Shown: positions 22,466 to 28,800, counted from the stretch's first letter. The stretch is 28,811 nucleotides of DNA from a virus (IMGVR_UViG_3300017755_000065:1-28811), one strand, 5' to 3'. Notes: a model not told the origin generated them from the letters alone. Numbers and translations: made by a program.

Positions 22466-22615
22466 ATGTTAGAAAGTATGAGCATATTAGGTAAATGGTC
22501 TTTATTAATAGCTATAGCTTTTTCTATAGCGGGTATTATTTTTTTTAGTGAAGAAAATGAAGAAGAAATAGACTTTCCAGATTGGATAAAAGATGAAGAT
22601 TTATTTGAGGATTAA
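22466..22615 (+). CDS. Small single-pass membrane protein with acidic tail
   Basis: 49 residues. SD AAAGGGG precedes the ATG. A hydrophobic helix (WSLLIAIAFSIAGIIFF, residues about 11-27) is followed by a strongly acidic tail (SEENEEEIDFPDWIKDEDLF). Could act at the host membrane early in infection (for example superinfection exclusion), which is speculation from topology and position. Confidence 0.6.
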   Translation: MLESMSILGKWSLLIAIAFSIAGIIFFSEENEEEIDFPDWIKDEDLFED

Positions 22616-22757
22616 AAAAGTTTTTTTAGTCTTTAGTTATAATTTTTTAACATACCTAGAGATTAAGATAGACGAGCTTATTTGGAAAGTACTAGATAAG
22701 TTAAACACTAATTACGAAAAGAAAGAGGTAAAAAAGTGGAAAATAAAGAAAGACTAA
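22605..22757 (+). CDS. Possible small basic protein (TTG start)
   Basis: An open frame runs through the otherwise uncovered stretch 22616-22735, from TTG 22605 to TAA 22757 (50 residues). The sequence reads like a protein (IKKVFLVFSYNFLTYLEIK, IDELIWKVLDKLNTNYEKK) with a hydrophobic/amphipathic start and a basic end. The start is uncertain: no ATG is available, and only a GAAG lies upstream. It overlaps the next gene by 22 bases. Confidence 0.4.
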   Translation: MRIKKVFLVFSYNFLTYLEIKIDELIWKVLDKLNTNYEKKEVKKWKIKKD

Positions 22758-23233
22758 TTATGAAACAGGTTAGCTTAAAAGCTGCTACCCGTTTAGTAAA
22801 TGCTAAAAGCCCTAGCGAATGCGATAGCTTAGGTTACGCGGAAGAAGTAGTAGCAGTAGCTACCTTTTTTAATGAATGGCTATTAGAGGGCGCTGATCAG
22901 GTTATTACGGCTAGTAAACCTAGTAGCGCGGGTAATGGTGCGGTTTTTGAGCCTAAGTGTCCGGGATGCAGTAGTTTTGTTTGGGATAACCGCGAAACCG
23001 CCTCCGGTATGCAACCCTTATGGCGTTGTAAAAATGAAGATTGTACTAGCGGTAACTTTAGTAAAAAATATAATAAGCAAATGGCGTGGGCTAGTTGGGA
23101 GGCCGACGAATTTTCTAATTTAGAAAGACAATTTTTATCTAATAACGAAAAAGAAAGTACTACTGATTTAATAGATGAGCCTCAAATAAAAGATGAGGAA
23201 GAAATCGTAGACATAACGGTAGCACCGTTTTAA
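22736..23233 (+). CDS. Zinc-ribbon phage protein
   Basis: 165 residues from GTG 22736, which has SD AAAGAGG; ATG 22760 is the alternative. Helical N-terminal part (KAATRLVNAK, GYAEEVVAVATFFNEWLLEG). The zinc ribbon CPGCSSFVWDNRETASG ... WRCKNEDCTSG follows (two CxxC/CxxxxC pairs with the WDNR motif common in phage DNA-metabolism proteins), then an acidic tail (LIDEPQIKDEEEIVDITVAPF-like) as in single-stranded DNA-binding partners. It lies immediately upstream of replication-type genes. A role in replication or recombination is inferred. Confidence 0.7.
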   Translation: MENKERLIMKQVSLKAATRLVNAKSPSECDSLGYAEEVVAVATFFNEWLLEGADQVITASKPSSAGNGAVFEPKCPGCSSFVWDNRETASGMQPLWRCKNEDCTSGNFSKKYNKQMAWASWEADEFSNLERQFLSNNEKESTTDLIDEPQIKDEEEIVDITVAPF

Positions 23234-23571
23234 TGACTAAAAACGAATTTGCTAGCAACTTAAATTGGGCTAACATACGTTGGCCTAATTTAAACCTTAC
23301 TAACGATAGTTTAAATTCGTTATATGAAGACTTTAAGGGTTTTAGTAGCAATAGTTTATCTAAAGCCCTAAAGCTTTTATTTAATAACGGTAATACTTTT
23401 TTAGAGTGGCCTAAACTATTACAACTAACTAAAGATATGTATAGCGACGAGTTACTAGATAGACCACGCCTTGATCAGCCGAAATACGAAAACGGTTTGA
23501 AAGATTATCTAAAAGAAAATAATTATAAAAATATAAAAGACGCTATAAAGCATAGGAGCATTAATGACTGA
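23233..23571 (+). CDS. Unknown protein of the replication region
   Basis: 112 residues, starting in a TAATG overlap with the zinc-ribbon gene and overlapping the winged-helix gene by eight bases. Rich in N, L and W (NLNWANIRWPNLNLTNDSLN at the start), mostly helical (LSKALKLLFNNGNTFLEWPK). No recognised motif. Coupling to its neighbours suggests a replication accessory, but nothing in the sequence proves it. Confidence 0.65.
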   Translation: MTKNEFASNLNWANIRWPNLNLTNDSLNSLYEDFKGFSSNSLSKALKLLFNNGNTFLEWPKLLQLTKDMYSDELLDRPRLDQPKYENGLKDYLKENNYKNIKDAIKHRSIND

Positions 23572-24280
23572 AAAAATAAGAGTAAATTACGACATACCCA
23601 CTTTTACAATAGTACCGCATTGGGTAGCCGATTTAGTTAAACCTACCGAGCTTGCAGCTTTTGTAGTTTTAGGTAAATACGCTGATAATGTGACTAAGGA
23701 ATGTTGGCCTAGTTTAAATACTATAGCTAAAGATTTAGGTCGTAGTAAAACGGCTACTATAAGCGCAATTAAGGGTTTAGAAAGTAAAGGCGTATTAAAG
23801 ATTACAAAACGTAGAAATACTAAAGGCGATTGGGATAGAAATCACTATACATTAATAATTAATGAGGGTAGTAAAGAAAACTTGACCACCCCTAGTAAAG
23901 AAAACAAAACTACGGGTAGTAACGAAAACTTAACTCTAACTAGACCTAATATAACTAAACCTATTGAACTATATAGTCGGGATATACAAACACAATATAA
24001 AGATATGATTGTCGAAGTATGTAGCTTACAAAAAATAACTCAAAGAATGTGGGGGCAAATAGAAAACACGGCTAAACAATTATTTGACGCGGGCGTAACT
24101 GTAGATGAAATACCTATATTAGCTAAAAATATAGTTTTAAGTTATGGCGAAAGTAGTTTAACCCACCGTAGCTTGCCTAGTCATACCGAGCTAATACAGG
24201 GGGCTAAAACCCGTAAACCTAAAGATTTTAAAAAGGCGCTTGATCAGAACAATTTAGAAAGGTGGGCTAATGAGCAATAA
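23564..24280 (+). CDS. Winged-helix replication initiator-like protein
   Basis: 238 residues. Residues about 20-85 form a winged HTH: PTELAAFVVLGKYAD, WPSLNTIAKDLGRSKTATIS, AIKGLESKGVLKITKRR with wing DRNHYTLII, as in HTH_36-type phage/plasmid replication proteins. A polar T/N/K-rich linker (about 105-135) leads to a helical C-terminal domain (YKDMIVEVCSLQKITQRMWG ...). It would bind an origin or recruit the host helicase. No polymerase or helicase gene is in the window. The C-terminus overlaps the next gene by 11 bases. Confidence 0.72.
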   Translation: MTEKIRVNYDIPTFTIVPHWVADLVKPTELAAFVVLGKYADNVTKECWPSLNTIAKDLGRSKTATISAIKGLESKGVLKITKRRNTKGDWDRNHYTLIINEGSKENLTTPSKENKTTGSNENLTLTRPNITKPIELYSRDIQTQYKDMIVEVCSLQKITQRMWGQIENTAKQLFDAGVTVDEIPILAKNIVLSYGESSLTHRSLPSHTELIQGAKTRKPKDFKKALDQNNLERWANEQ

Positions 24281-24560
24281 AGGTGCTTTATCGGTAACTA
24301 ATTTATTAGATAGCGTTAAAGGTATAAGTAAATTAATAACTAATAAAAAAGTTATAGAGGAAAACGAACACGGTTACGGGGGTTTACAATTTGACCTTAA
24401 AACTAAAGGTAAGTCATTTAGACATAAAATATTTTTAAATTTTAATGATTTATATGACTTAACTATACGCGGTAAAACTAATACAAACATATTAGTCGGC
24501 GAACTAACTCAATTACTAACGTGGGTAGTAGAGCTAGATAACAATTTAGAGGAGGAATAA
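24270..24560 (+). CDS. Small unknown protein
   Basis: 96 residues. Mixed alpha/beta: a helical start (LSVTNLLDSVKGISKLITNK), strands GYGGLQFDLKTKGKSFRHKI, then an acidic helical end (LTQLLTWVVELDNNLEEE). It starts inside an 11-base overlap (AATGAGCAATAA) that is repeated at 27743-27754. SD is weak (AAAGG about ten bases upstream). No family recognised. Confidence 0.6.
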   Translation: MSNKGALSVTNLLDSVKGISKLITNKKVIEENEHGYGGLQFDLKTKGKSFRHKIFLNFNDLYDLTIRGKTNTNILVGELTQLLTWVVELDNNLEEE

Positions 24561-24670
24561 TGGAAAAAAGTTACGAAAAACTTTTGTTAAGACTTGAACA
24601 TATTTCACAAAAATATCCTAAAAAAGGATTAGCAGGTGGAATTCCTAATGATAAAGAGGAGGAAGAATAA
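24560..24670 (+). CDS. 36-residue charged helical peptide
   Basis: ATG 24560 with SD GGAGG just upstream and a TAATG overlap at both ends. Sequence MEKSYEKLLLRLEHISQKYP is helical and basic, then a Gly-rich turn and an acidic end (NDKEEEE). The final GAG-GAG-GAA-GAA codons double as the SD (GAGGAGG) for the next gene. Function unknown. Confidence 0.55.
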   Translation: MEKSYEKLLLRLEHISQKYPKKGLAGGIPNDKEEEE

Positions 24671-24927
24671 TGCAAGATAACTTTATGGAAGAATTACGTA
24701 ATAAAAAAGATTTATATAAAGACCCGCCCTTTAAAAAAGTAATAGTAAAAGCTGAAATAGTAATGTGGTTAGAAAGTGAAAAGATGAACATAGATTACGC
24801 TAAAGAGTGCGCTATATTTTTACTTAATACCGGGTTAAATAGAAAAAGCGAATTTACGCACTCGGACGGCCGCGAAATTTTAGATAGCGTACGTTATACT
24901 ACCGTAGAAAGTTTTAAATTTGATTAA
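24670..24927 (+). CDS. Small unknown protein
   Basis: 85 residues preceded by a perfect SD (GAGGAGG). Basic/acidic helical protein: MEELRNKKDLYKDPPFKKV, VKAEIVMWLESEKMNIDYAK, then SDGREILDSVRYTTVESFKF. No motif recognised. Overlaps the TTG start of the next gene by eight bases. Confidence 0.6.
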   Translation: MQDNFMEELRNKKDLYKDPPFKKVIVKAEIVMWLESEKMNIDYAKECAIFLLNTGLNRKSEFTHSDGREILDSVRYTTVESFKFD

Positions 24928-25408
24928 GGCCTGTATATTACTTTACGCTACTTTAATTAGTAACTTTAGCTTAGGCCTTGATCCTACGGTAAACGAAATG
25001 CGAAGTTTAAATAATTGTATTAATGATTTGCCGGGTAAGTGTTTAACCTATAGTACGTTATTAGTAGAAAATTTTGATGAAGATAATTTAGAAATAGCTT
25101 TTAAAGTTATGTGGTGCGAAAGTAGGGGCAAACCTAATGCTTATAGATACGACAACCAAGATAGCGGGCTATATCAATTTATACCGCGTACATACGGGTG
25201 GGTAGTAGATAATAGCGACTTACCTTATTGGGATTACCCTATAAATAACTCATACGCGCAATTTATACCTAGCGTAAACATTAAAGCGGCGGCTATCTTA
25301 GTAGAAGATTTACATAGCTATAGCCCGTATTGGAAACCATTTAGTAGCAGCGAGAATTGTTGGAAAGATACAAAAACCTTTTTAAAGTTAGTAGAATTAG
25401 AACAATGA
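24920..25408 (+). CDS. Secreted lysozyme/transglycosylase-like protein
   Basis: 162 residues. Start TTG 24920; the first in-frame ATG (24998) would remove the hydrophobic N-terminus KACILLYATLISNFSLGLD, which looks like a signal peptide (cut near residue 19). Residues about 60-100 carry the lysozyme-like core: VMWCESRGKPNAYRY with E67 as the catalytic acid, DSGLYQFIPRTYGW, then later SVNIKAAAILVEDLH. This fits SLT/Rpf-type muralytic proteins. It is encoded among early genes, far from the M15 endolysin, so a role in cell-wall opening, dormancy or superinfection control is possible. The E and GLYQF motifs are seen; function is inferred. Confidence 0.7.
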   Translation: MIKACILLYATLISNFSLGLDPTVNEMRSLNNCINDLPGKCLTYSTLLVENFDEDNLEIAFKVMWCESRGKPNAYRYDNQDSGLYQFIPRTYGWVVDNSDLPYWDYPINNSYAQFIPSVNIKAAAILVEDLHSYSPYWKPFSSSENCWKDTKTFLKLVELEQ

Positions 25409-26043
25409 AAGTTTTAGTAGCTTGTGAATATTCAGCGGTAGTAAGGGATGAGTTTATTGAAAAAGGCCATACCGCCATAAGTTGTGATATATTACCTAGC
25501 GATAGTCAATTGGGAGAACATTATCAAGGGGATGTTATGGATATTTTATATAAAGATTGGGATTTAATGATTGCACACCCACCCTGCACTTATTTAACGG
25601 TTACGGGTAATAGGTGGTTTTACCACCCCGAAGATAGTCATTTGCCTACAGAAAAACGCAGGCCGCACCCCTTACACCCTAATAGACGAGAATTACGTAA
25701 AGACGCCCTAGAATTTATACGGGTTTTATTAAATGCACCTATAGAAAAAATAGCTTTAGAAAATCCTATCGGGGTTATTAGTACAAACATAAGGAAACCC
25801 GACCAAATAATTCAACCGTATCAATATGGACACGACACGGCAAAGTCAACTTGCTTATGGTTAAAAAATTTACCGTTGCTAGAGCCTACAAATATAGTCG
25901 AGCCTCAATATTTTAAAATGGGTAAGAAAAATTATAATAAATTACATTATGAAACATTTAAGTTGCCCGTAGAAGAACGAGCCAAAATAAGAAGTAAAAC
26001 TTTTAAAGGTATAGCCAAAGCAATGGCTAATCAATGGGGTTAA
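25405..26043 (+). CDS. Cytosine DNA methylase-like phage protein
   Basis: 212 residues from ATG 25405 (four-base ATGA overlap). Reading from the start: MKVLVACEYSAVVRDEFIEK with a SAM-site-like N-terminus, CDILP, QGDVMDI, LMIAHPPCTYL (PPC, residues 59-61, C5-methylase-type cysteine loop) and IALENPIGVIS (ENP, 119-121). KPDQIIQPYQYGH and STCLWLKNLP follow. This compact family is common in phages and usually annotated as DNA methylase. It lacks a recognisable target-recognition domain, so activity and target are open. It is followed after one base by a nuclease-like gene. Confidence 0.75.
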   Translation: MKVLVACEYSAVVRDEFIEKGHTAISCDILPSDSQLGEHYQGDVMDILYKDWDLMIAHPPCTYLTVTGNRWFYHPEDSHLPTEKRRPHPLHPNRRELRKDALEFIRVLLNAPIEKIALENPIGVISTNIRKPDQIIQPYQYGHDTAKSTCLWLKNLPLLEPTNIVEPQYFKMGKKNYNKLHYETFKLPVEERAKIRSKTFKGIAKAMANQWG

Positions 26044-26044
26044 A

Positions 26045-26473
26045 ATGTTGGATTTAAGCGAGGCGCAGATTGTAGAATTACTTAACCGTATAGAATTTAG
26101 GGGCGGTAACTTTATAAAAACCGCTGATCAGTACGAACATTACGACGCCGAAAACTTTGACAATATTGTTGAAATAAAGATACGTTATCAAGATTATGAT
26201 AAACACATAATTGAACGCTTTAAATACGAACGTAACATAGAACATTCATTAAATACCGGACGTAGATTTTATTACGTTGTAAATTACAATGAGTATTTAT
26301 ACGTATGGGACATAAATTATTTAGATAGTATTAACTATAATTATTATTGGAAAACTAAAAAGCTAGCTAAAACTACTTACTTTAAAAATAATAATGAGAT
26401 ACCTAAAGTAGTAGGTTACTTAGAAAAACATTTTGCTTTAATTATAAATTTAAAGACCGCCGAATTAATTTAA
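26045..26473 (+). CDS. Probable PD-(D/E)XK-fold nuclease
   Basis: 142 residues. YDAENFDNIVEIKIRY gives a D-x(n)-E-x-K arrangement (D34 or D39, E43, K45), followed by alternating strands (RRFYYVVNYNEYLYVWDIN) as in VRR-NUC/holiday-junction-type or restriction-like folds. Many Tyr and Asn residues. Directly after the methylase-like gene with one base between. Could be a Holliday junction resolvase, a host-DNA nuclease or a restriction partner; motif evidence only. Confidence 0.5.
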   Translation: MLDLSEAQIVELLNRIEFRGGNFIKTADQYEHYDAENFDNIVEIKIRYQDYDKHIIERFKYERNIEHSLNTGRRFYYVVNYNEYLYVWDINYLDSINYNYYWKTKKLAKTTYFKNNNEIPKVVGYLEKHFALIINLKTAELI

Positions 26474-26634
26474 AATGAACTCGACTTTCTTTTTAAAACG
26501 TGTATTGTCTTGAGCATTGAAACTTTATTTAGGGGTAAACCTAATAGGTAGTAAAAATGAAGAGCGAAACCCTCGAAAACTAAAGGTACTACCTGCCTAA
26601 TCTAAATAAGATTTAATTGAAAAAGATTAAAAAG
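26474..26634 (+). ncRNA. Candidate structured RNA / leader with mini-ORF
   Basis: A 160-base stretch without a long ORF and with several exact stems: TTAGG-GGTAAA-CCTAA (26529-26544), AGGTAGT (26546-26552) with ACTACCT (26588-26594), and AATCT-AAATA-AGATT (26599-26613). TTAGG (26529-26533) could instead pair with CCTAA at 26596-26600, so alternative folds exist. An 8-codon ORF MKSETLEN (ATG 26557) sits inside the second stem's loop with AGG in the stem. It ends in the terminator at 26635. No known riboswitch class or tRNA shape matched. No clear promoter. Confidence 0.45.
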
Positions 26635-26663
26635 ACCCGGTTTAATTAGCCGGGTTTTTTTTT
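26635..26663 (+). terminator. Rho-independent terminator
   Basis: ACCCGG (26635-26640), nine-base loop, CCGGGT (26650-26655) and an uninterrupted run of T to 26663. Six GC-rich pairs with a long T-tract. Confidence 0.88.
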
Positions 26664-26667
26664 AGTG

Positions 26668-26680
26668 TATAATAAAATTT
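26668..26680 (+). promoter_or_regulatory. Candidate leaderless promoter
   Basis: Consensus -10 TATAAT at 26668-26673 is followed by only seven bases before ATG 26681, so transcription should begin at or next to the start codon. There is no SD (the spacer is AAAATTT). The -35 region overlaps the terminator loop and is weak. Leaderless mRNAs are frequent in Actinobacteria. Confidence 0.6.
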
Positions 26681-27085
26681 ATGAACGGTAAAGGTTTTAA
26701 TAAAGTAAATAACATAATTAAGAACGTAAGCGGTTTAGACGCGTACATAACAGAATTAACGCCTATAGAAGTACATAGCTCGGGCTTAGGACATAAAGGC
26801 GGGGTAAACTTTAGCGTAATATTACCTAATGACGCCTTTACTAAATTCGTAGTTAGATATTTTAGCGATGACGCTTTTAGTGTAGAAATATCAAAGTTTA
26901 ATAAAGTAAGCCTTAATTATGAAAGCGCTATTGTAGATGAGCAAAGCTTAGGGGTATTATTTAAAGCGGTATACGAAGAAATAAGTTTATTTAATAACAT
27001 TATGCTAGATGACCTAGATTTTGATTTAAGCGCTAAAGGTAAAAAAGATTTACATAAATTAAAAGATTTAGATAATAATTTATAA
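26681..27085 (+). CDS. Unknown early protein (leaderless)
   Basis: 134 residues. Pattern: basic helical start (GKGFNKVNNIIKNVSGLDAY), GLGHKGGVNFSVILPNDAF, VVRYFSDDAFSVEISKFN, helix LGVLFKAVYEEISLFNN, and an acidic/basic tail (DDLDFDLSAKGKKDLHKLK). Alpha/beta, no recognised family. It has its own terminator upstream and a leaderless-type promoter, so it may be regulated separately from the preceding genes. Confidence 0.7.
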   Translation: MNGKGFNKVNNIIKNVSGLDAYITELTPIEVHSSGLGHKGGVNFSVILPNDAFTKFVVRYFSDDAFSVEISKFNKVSLNYESAIVDEQSLGVLFKAVYEEISLFNNIMLDDLDFDLSAKGKKDLHKLKDLDNNL

Positions 27086-27106
27086 ATAACTGACTAAAGT
27101 TAGCAT

Positions 27107-27754
27107 ATGGAATGGCTTAACAGGGCTGCGTGCAAAGATTTAGACACAAATATATTTATAAACCCTAGCCGTGAAAAATACACTGATCAGGATTTATGGG
27201 CTACTAATCTAATATGCCGGGAGTGTCCGGTAAATATAAAATGTTTAACTAAGGCATTAGACGACGACTTAGAGTATGGCCTATATGGTTTACCGGAAAG
27301 AGTAAGGCGCCGTATTAGAAATAAAGATAATTTAAAAGCTTATATGGTTAATACGTTTAAAACTATAGACGTAATAGACCCTACGTTTAATAAAGAGGGT
27401 AAGCTAACTAAAAAACGTTGCCTTAGATGTCATAGATTTGTTAAAGGTTATAGCAAAGATAGTGCTAACTGGGGCGGGTTTAACCATATCTGCGTTAGCT
27501 GTTATATGAATACTAAAGATAAAAAGCGGGTAGACAAACTATTAGATAGAGATAAAGCTAGTCAATCTATGCCTATATTTGACCATTACGGCACCTTAGA
27601 GAGTAAAAAGTGTACTAAATGTAAAAAAAGAAAGTTAGCAGATAATTTTAGTAACCGTAAAGCAGGTATAGGAGGTAAAACCTCGTGGTGTAAGAAGTGT
27701 ACGTTAGCTAACTTAAAAAAGTGGTTAGCGGAAAAAAAGAAAAATGAGCAATAA
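27107..27754 (+). CDS. whiB: WhiB-like protein fused to two zinc-finger modules
   Basis: 215 residues. The N-terminal WhiB-like domain has C9, C37, C40 and C46 (C-x27-C-x2-C-x5-C), the four ligands of the [4Fe-4S] cluster. YGLYGLPERVRRRI then follows in place of the usual G(V/I)WGG turn and basic helix. Two similar zinc modules follow: G(K)L-x-K-K-R-C105LRC108 ... C129VSC132, and GTLESKKC169TKC172 ... W-C195KKC198, a form seen in phage endonuclease-VII-like and other DNA-binding proteins. WhiB proteins control transcription through sigma factors in Actinobacteria. Normal WhiB proteins are around 80-130 residues, so the C-terminal extension is unusual. Confidence 0.85.
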   Translation: MEWLNRAACKDLDTNIFINPSREKYTDQDLWATNLICRECPVNIKCLTKALDDDLEYGLYGLPERVRRRIRNKDNLKAYMVNTFKTIDVIDPTFNKEGKLTKKRCLRCHRFVKGYSKDSANWGGFNHICVSCYMNTKDKKRVDKLLDRDKASQSMPIFDHYGTLESKKCTKCKKRKLADNFSNRKAGIGGKTSWCKKCTLANLKKWLAEKKKNEQ

Positions 27755-28418
27755 ACGTTGGTCTAAAGAGGAAATAGATAAGTTAAATACTTTATTAAAT
27801 AATAATGTAAAGCAAAGCACAATAGCTAAAGAACTTAATAGAAGTATTACTAGCGTGCAATTAAAAATTAAACGCTTAAAACTTAAAGAGGGTACGTATA
27901 ACGAAAAGCACCAATTAAATAAGTATCTAGCTAATAAAAAGTATTTAGATTATTTAAAACCTAAAAGCGTTTTAGATGTTTACGCGGGTAGTAAAAGTTA
28001 TTATGAAAATAAAGTAGATAATTTAATTACTAACGATATAAATACAGATTATAAAACTAACTATAACTTAAACGCTTTTGATTTATTATGTCAACTTTAC
28101 TTAGATAAAGTAACTTTTGACTTAATAGACCTTGATCCATACGGTAGCGCAGCGGAAAACGTATACCTAGCTACTAAATTAGCTAATAAAGGTTTAATAG
28201 TTACATACGGGGAGTTAGGCCATAAAAAGTTTAAAAGATTAGATTACGTTAGTAAGTTCTATAATATAAATACCTTAGATGATTTTAATTTAAAAAATCT
28301 TATTAACCATACTAAGTTAATAGCAAAGCAAAATAAAAAAGTATTAGAAGTACATACGGCTTATATGTTTTACGCGGGGTTAGGACGCGTATATTATAAA
28401 GTAAATGAACAAACCTAG
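27744..28418 (+). CDS. Myb/SANT-like HTH fused to Rossmann methyltransferase (Trm1-like motif)
   Basis: 224 residues. Residues 4-46 (RWSKEEIDKLNTLLNNNVKQ, STIAKELNRSITSVQLKIKR) form a Myb/SANT-like helix-turn-helix. From residue 70 comes a SAM-methyltransferase-like domain: motif I KSVLDVYAGSKS (76-82), acidic strand end LITNDIN, and FDLIDLDPYGSA (129-135), then KGLIVTYGE. DLDPYGS resembles the DxDPFGSP motif of tRNA guanine-26 dimethyltransferase Trm1. Target may be DNA (given the HTH) or RNA. Overlaps the WhiB gene by 11 bases. Confidence 0.65.
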   Translation: MSNKRWSKEEIDKLNTLLNNNVKQSTIAKELNRSITSVQLKIKRLKLKEGTYNEKHQLNKYLANKKYLDYLKPKSVLDVYAGSKSYYENKVDNLITNDINTDYKTNYNLNAFDLLCQLYLDKVTFDLIDLDPYGSAAENVYLATKLANKGLIVTYGELGHKKFKRLDYVSKFYNINTLDDFNLKNLINHTKLIAKQNKKVLEVHTAYMFYAGLGRVYYKVNEQT

Positions 28419-28734
28419 TAGACCTTGCTTAGTATGTAGAGCTTTATTTATACCTAGTAAAGATAGCCCTAGCCATTGTGCTAATCATAAGCCTAAAAGA
28501 AATAAACCTAAACCGCATTATAACGACCCGGAATATAGGCGTAACAGAGAATACCTGCGTAAACAGTACGGTTACTGCTTTAGATGTAAAACTAAGGGTA
28601 CCCCCTCTAATAGACTTGAAATAGACCATATAGTGCCGGTATCTAAGGGCGGTAATAATAAATTACATAATTTACGTATATTATGTCAAAACTGTCATAG
28701 ATTACGCCATAAGTTAGAAAACCCTAAAATATAG
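28405..28734 (+). CDS. HNH endonuclease
   Basis: 109 residues. An N-terminal zinc-type CLVC ... CANH element and basic linker lead to the HNH core: CFRCKTKG, LEIDHIVPVSKGG (first His of HNH), NNKLHNLRILCQNCHRLRHK (central Asn, final His, and the CxxC zinc pair). Overlaps the methyltransferase gene by 14 bases. Could serve host DNA degradation, recombination or nicking. Confidence 0.85.
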   Translation: MNKPSRPCLVCRALFIPSKDSPSHCANHKPKRNKPKPHYNDPEYRRNREYLRKQYGYCFRCKTKGTPSNRLEIDHIVPVSKGGNNKLHNLRILCQNCHRLRHKLENPKI

Positions 28735-28800
28735 CGCTATATACGTTTAGCCTTAAACCCCTTAAATATAGGCTCTCTAGGGGTACTGGGGGCTTTTTTT
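28729..28800 (+). terminator. Palindrome and Rho-independent terminator closing the module
   Basis: A perfect 14-bp palindrome ATATAGCGCTATAT (28729-28742) spans the HNH stop codon. After it, AGCC (28749-28752) and CCCC (28758-28761) can pair with GGCT (28791-28794) and GGGG (28780-28783), followed by seven T (28794-28800). The stem has an internal loop, but the G-rich right arm plus T-tract is typical of a terminator. Confidence 0.75.

Larger units (their letters stand above)
2377..27190. repeat. Dispersed 8-bp palindrome CTGATCAG, ten copies
   Basis: Exact copies at 2377-2384, 7919-7926, 9793-9800, 12414-12421, 14612-14619, 14698-14705, 19801-19808, 22893-22900, 26124-26131 and 27183-27190. 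Five extend to CGCTGATCAG (9791, 14696, 19799, 22891, 26122), and two of those to CGCTGATCAGCG. Eight copies lie in genes, always read as x-Asp-Gln with codons xxT GAT CAG; two lie in intergenic leaders. With about 36% GC (estimated by eye) fewer than one copy is expected in this length. Confidence 0.8.

Noticed and set aside
26520-26600. tRNA gene or known riboswitch in the non-coding stretch
   Set aside because: No cloverleaf with T-loop and anticodon arm could be drawn on either strand, and no class-specific riboswitch motif was recognised.
28729-28742. ATATAGCGCTATAT palindrome as a specific operator or attachment site
   Set aside because: Single copy in the window, spans a stop codon and lies just before a terminator. 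No integrase gene is present, so no site assignment is justified.
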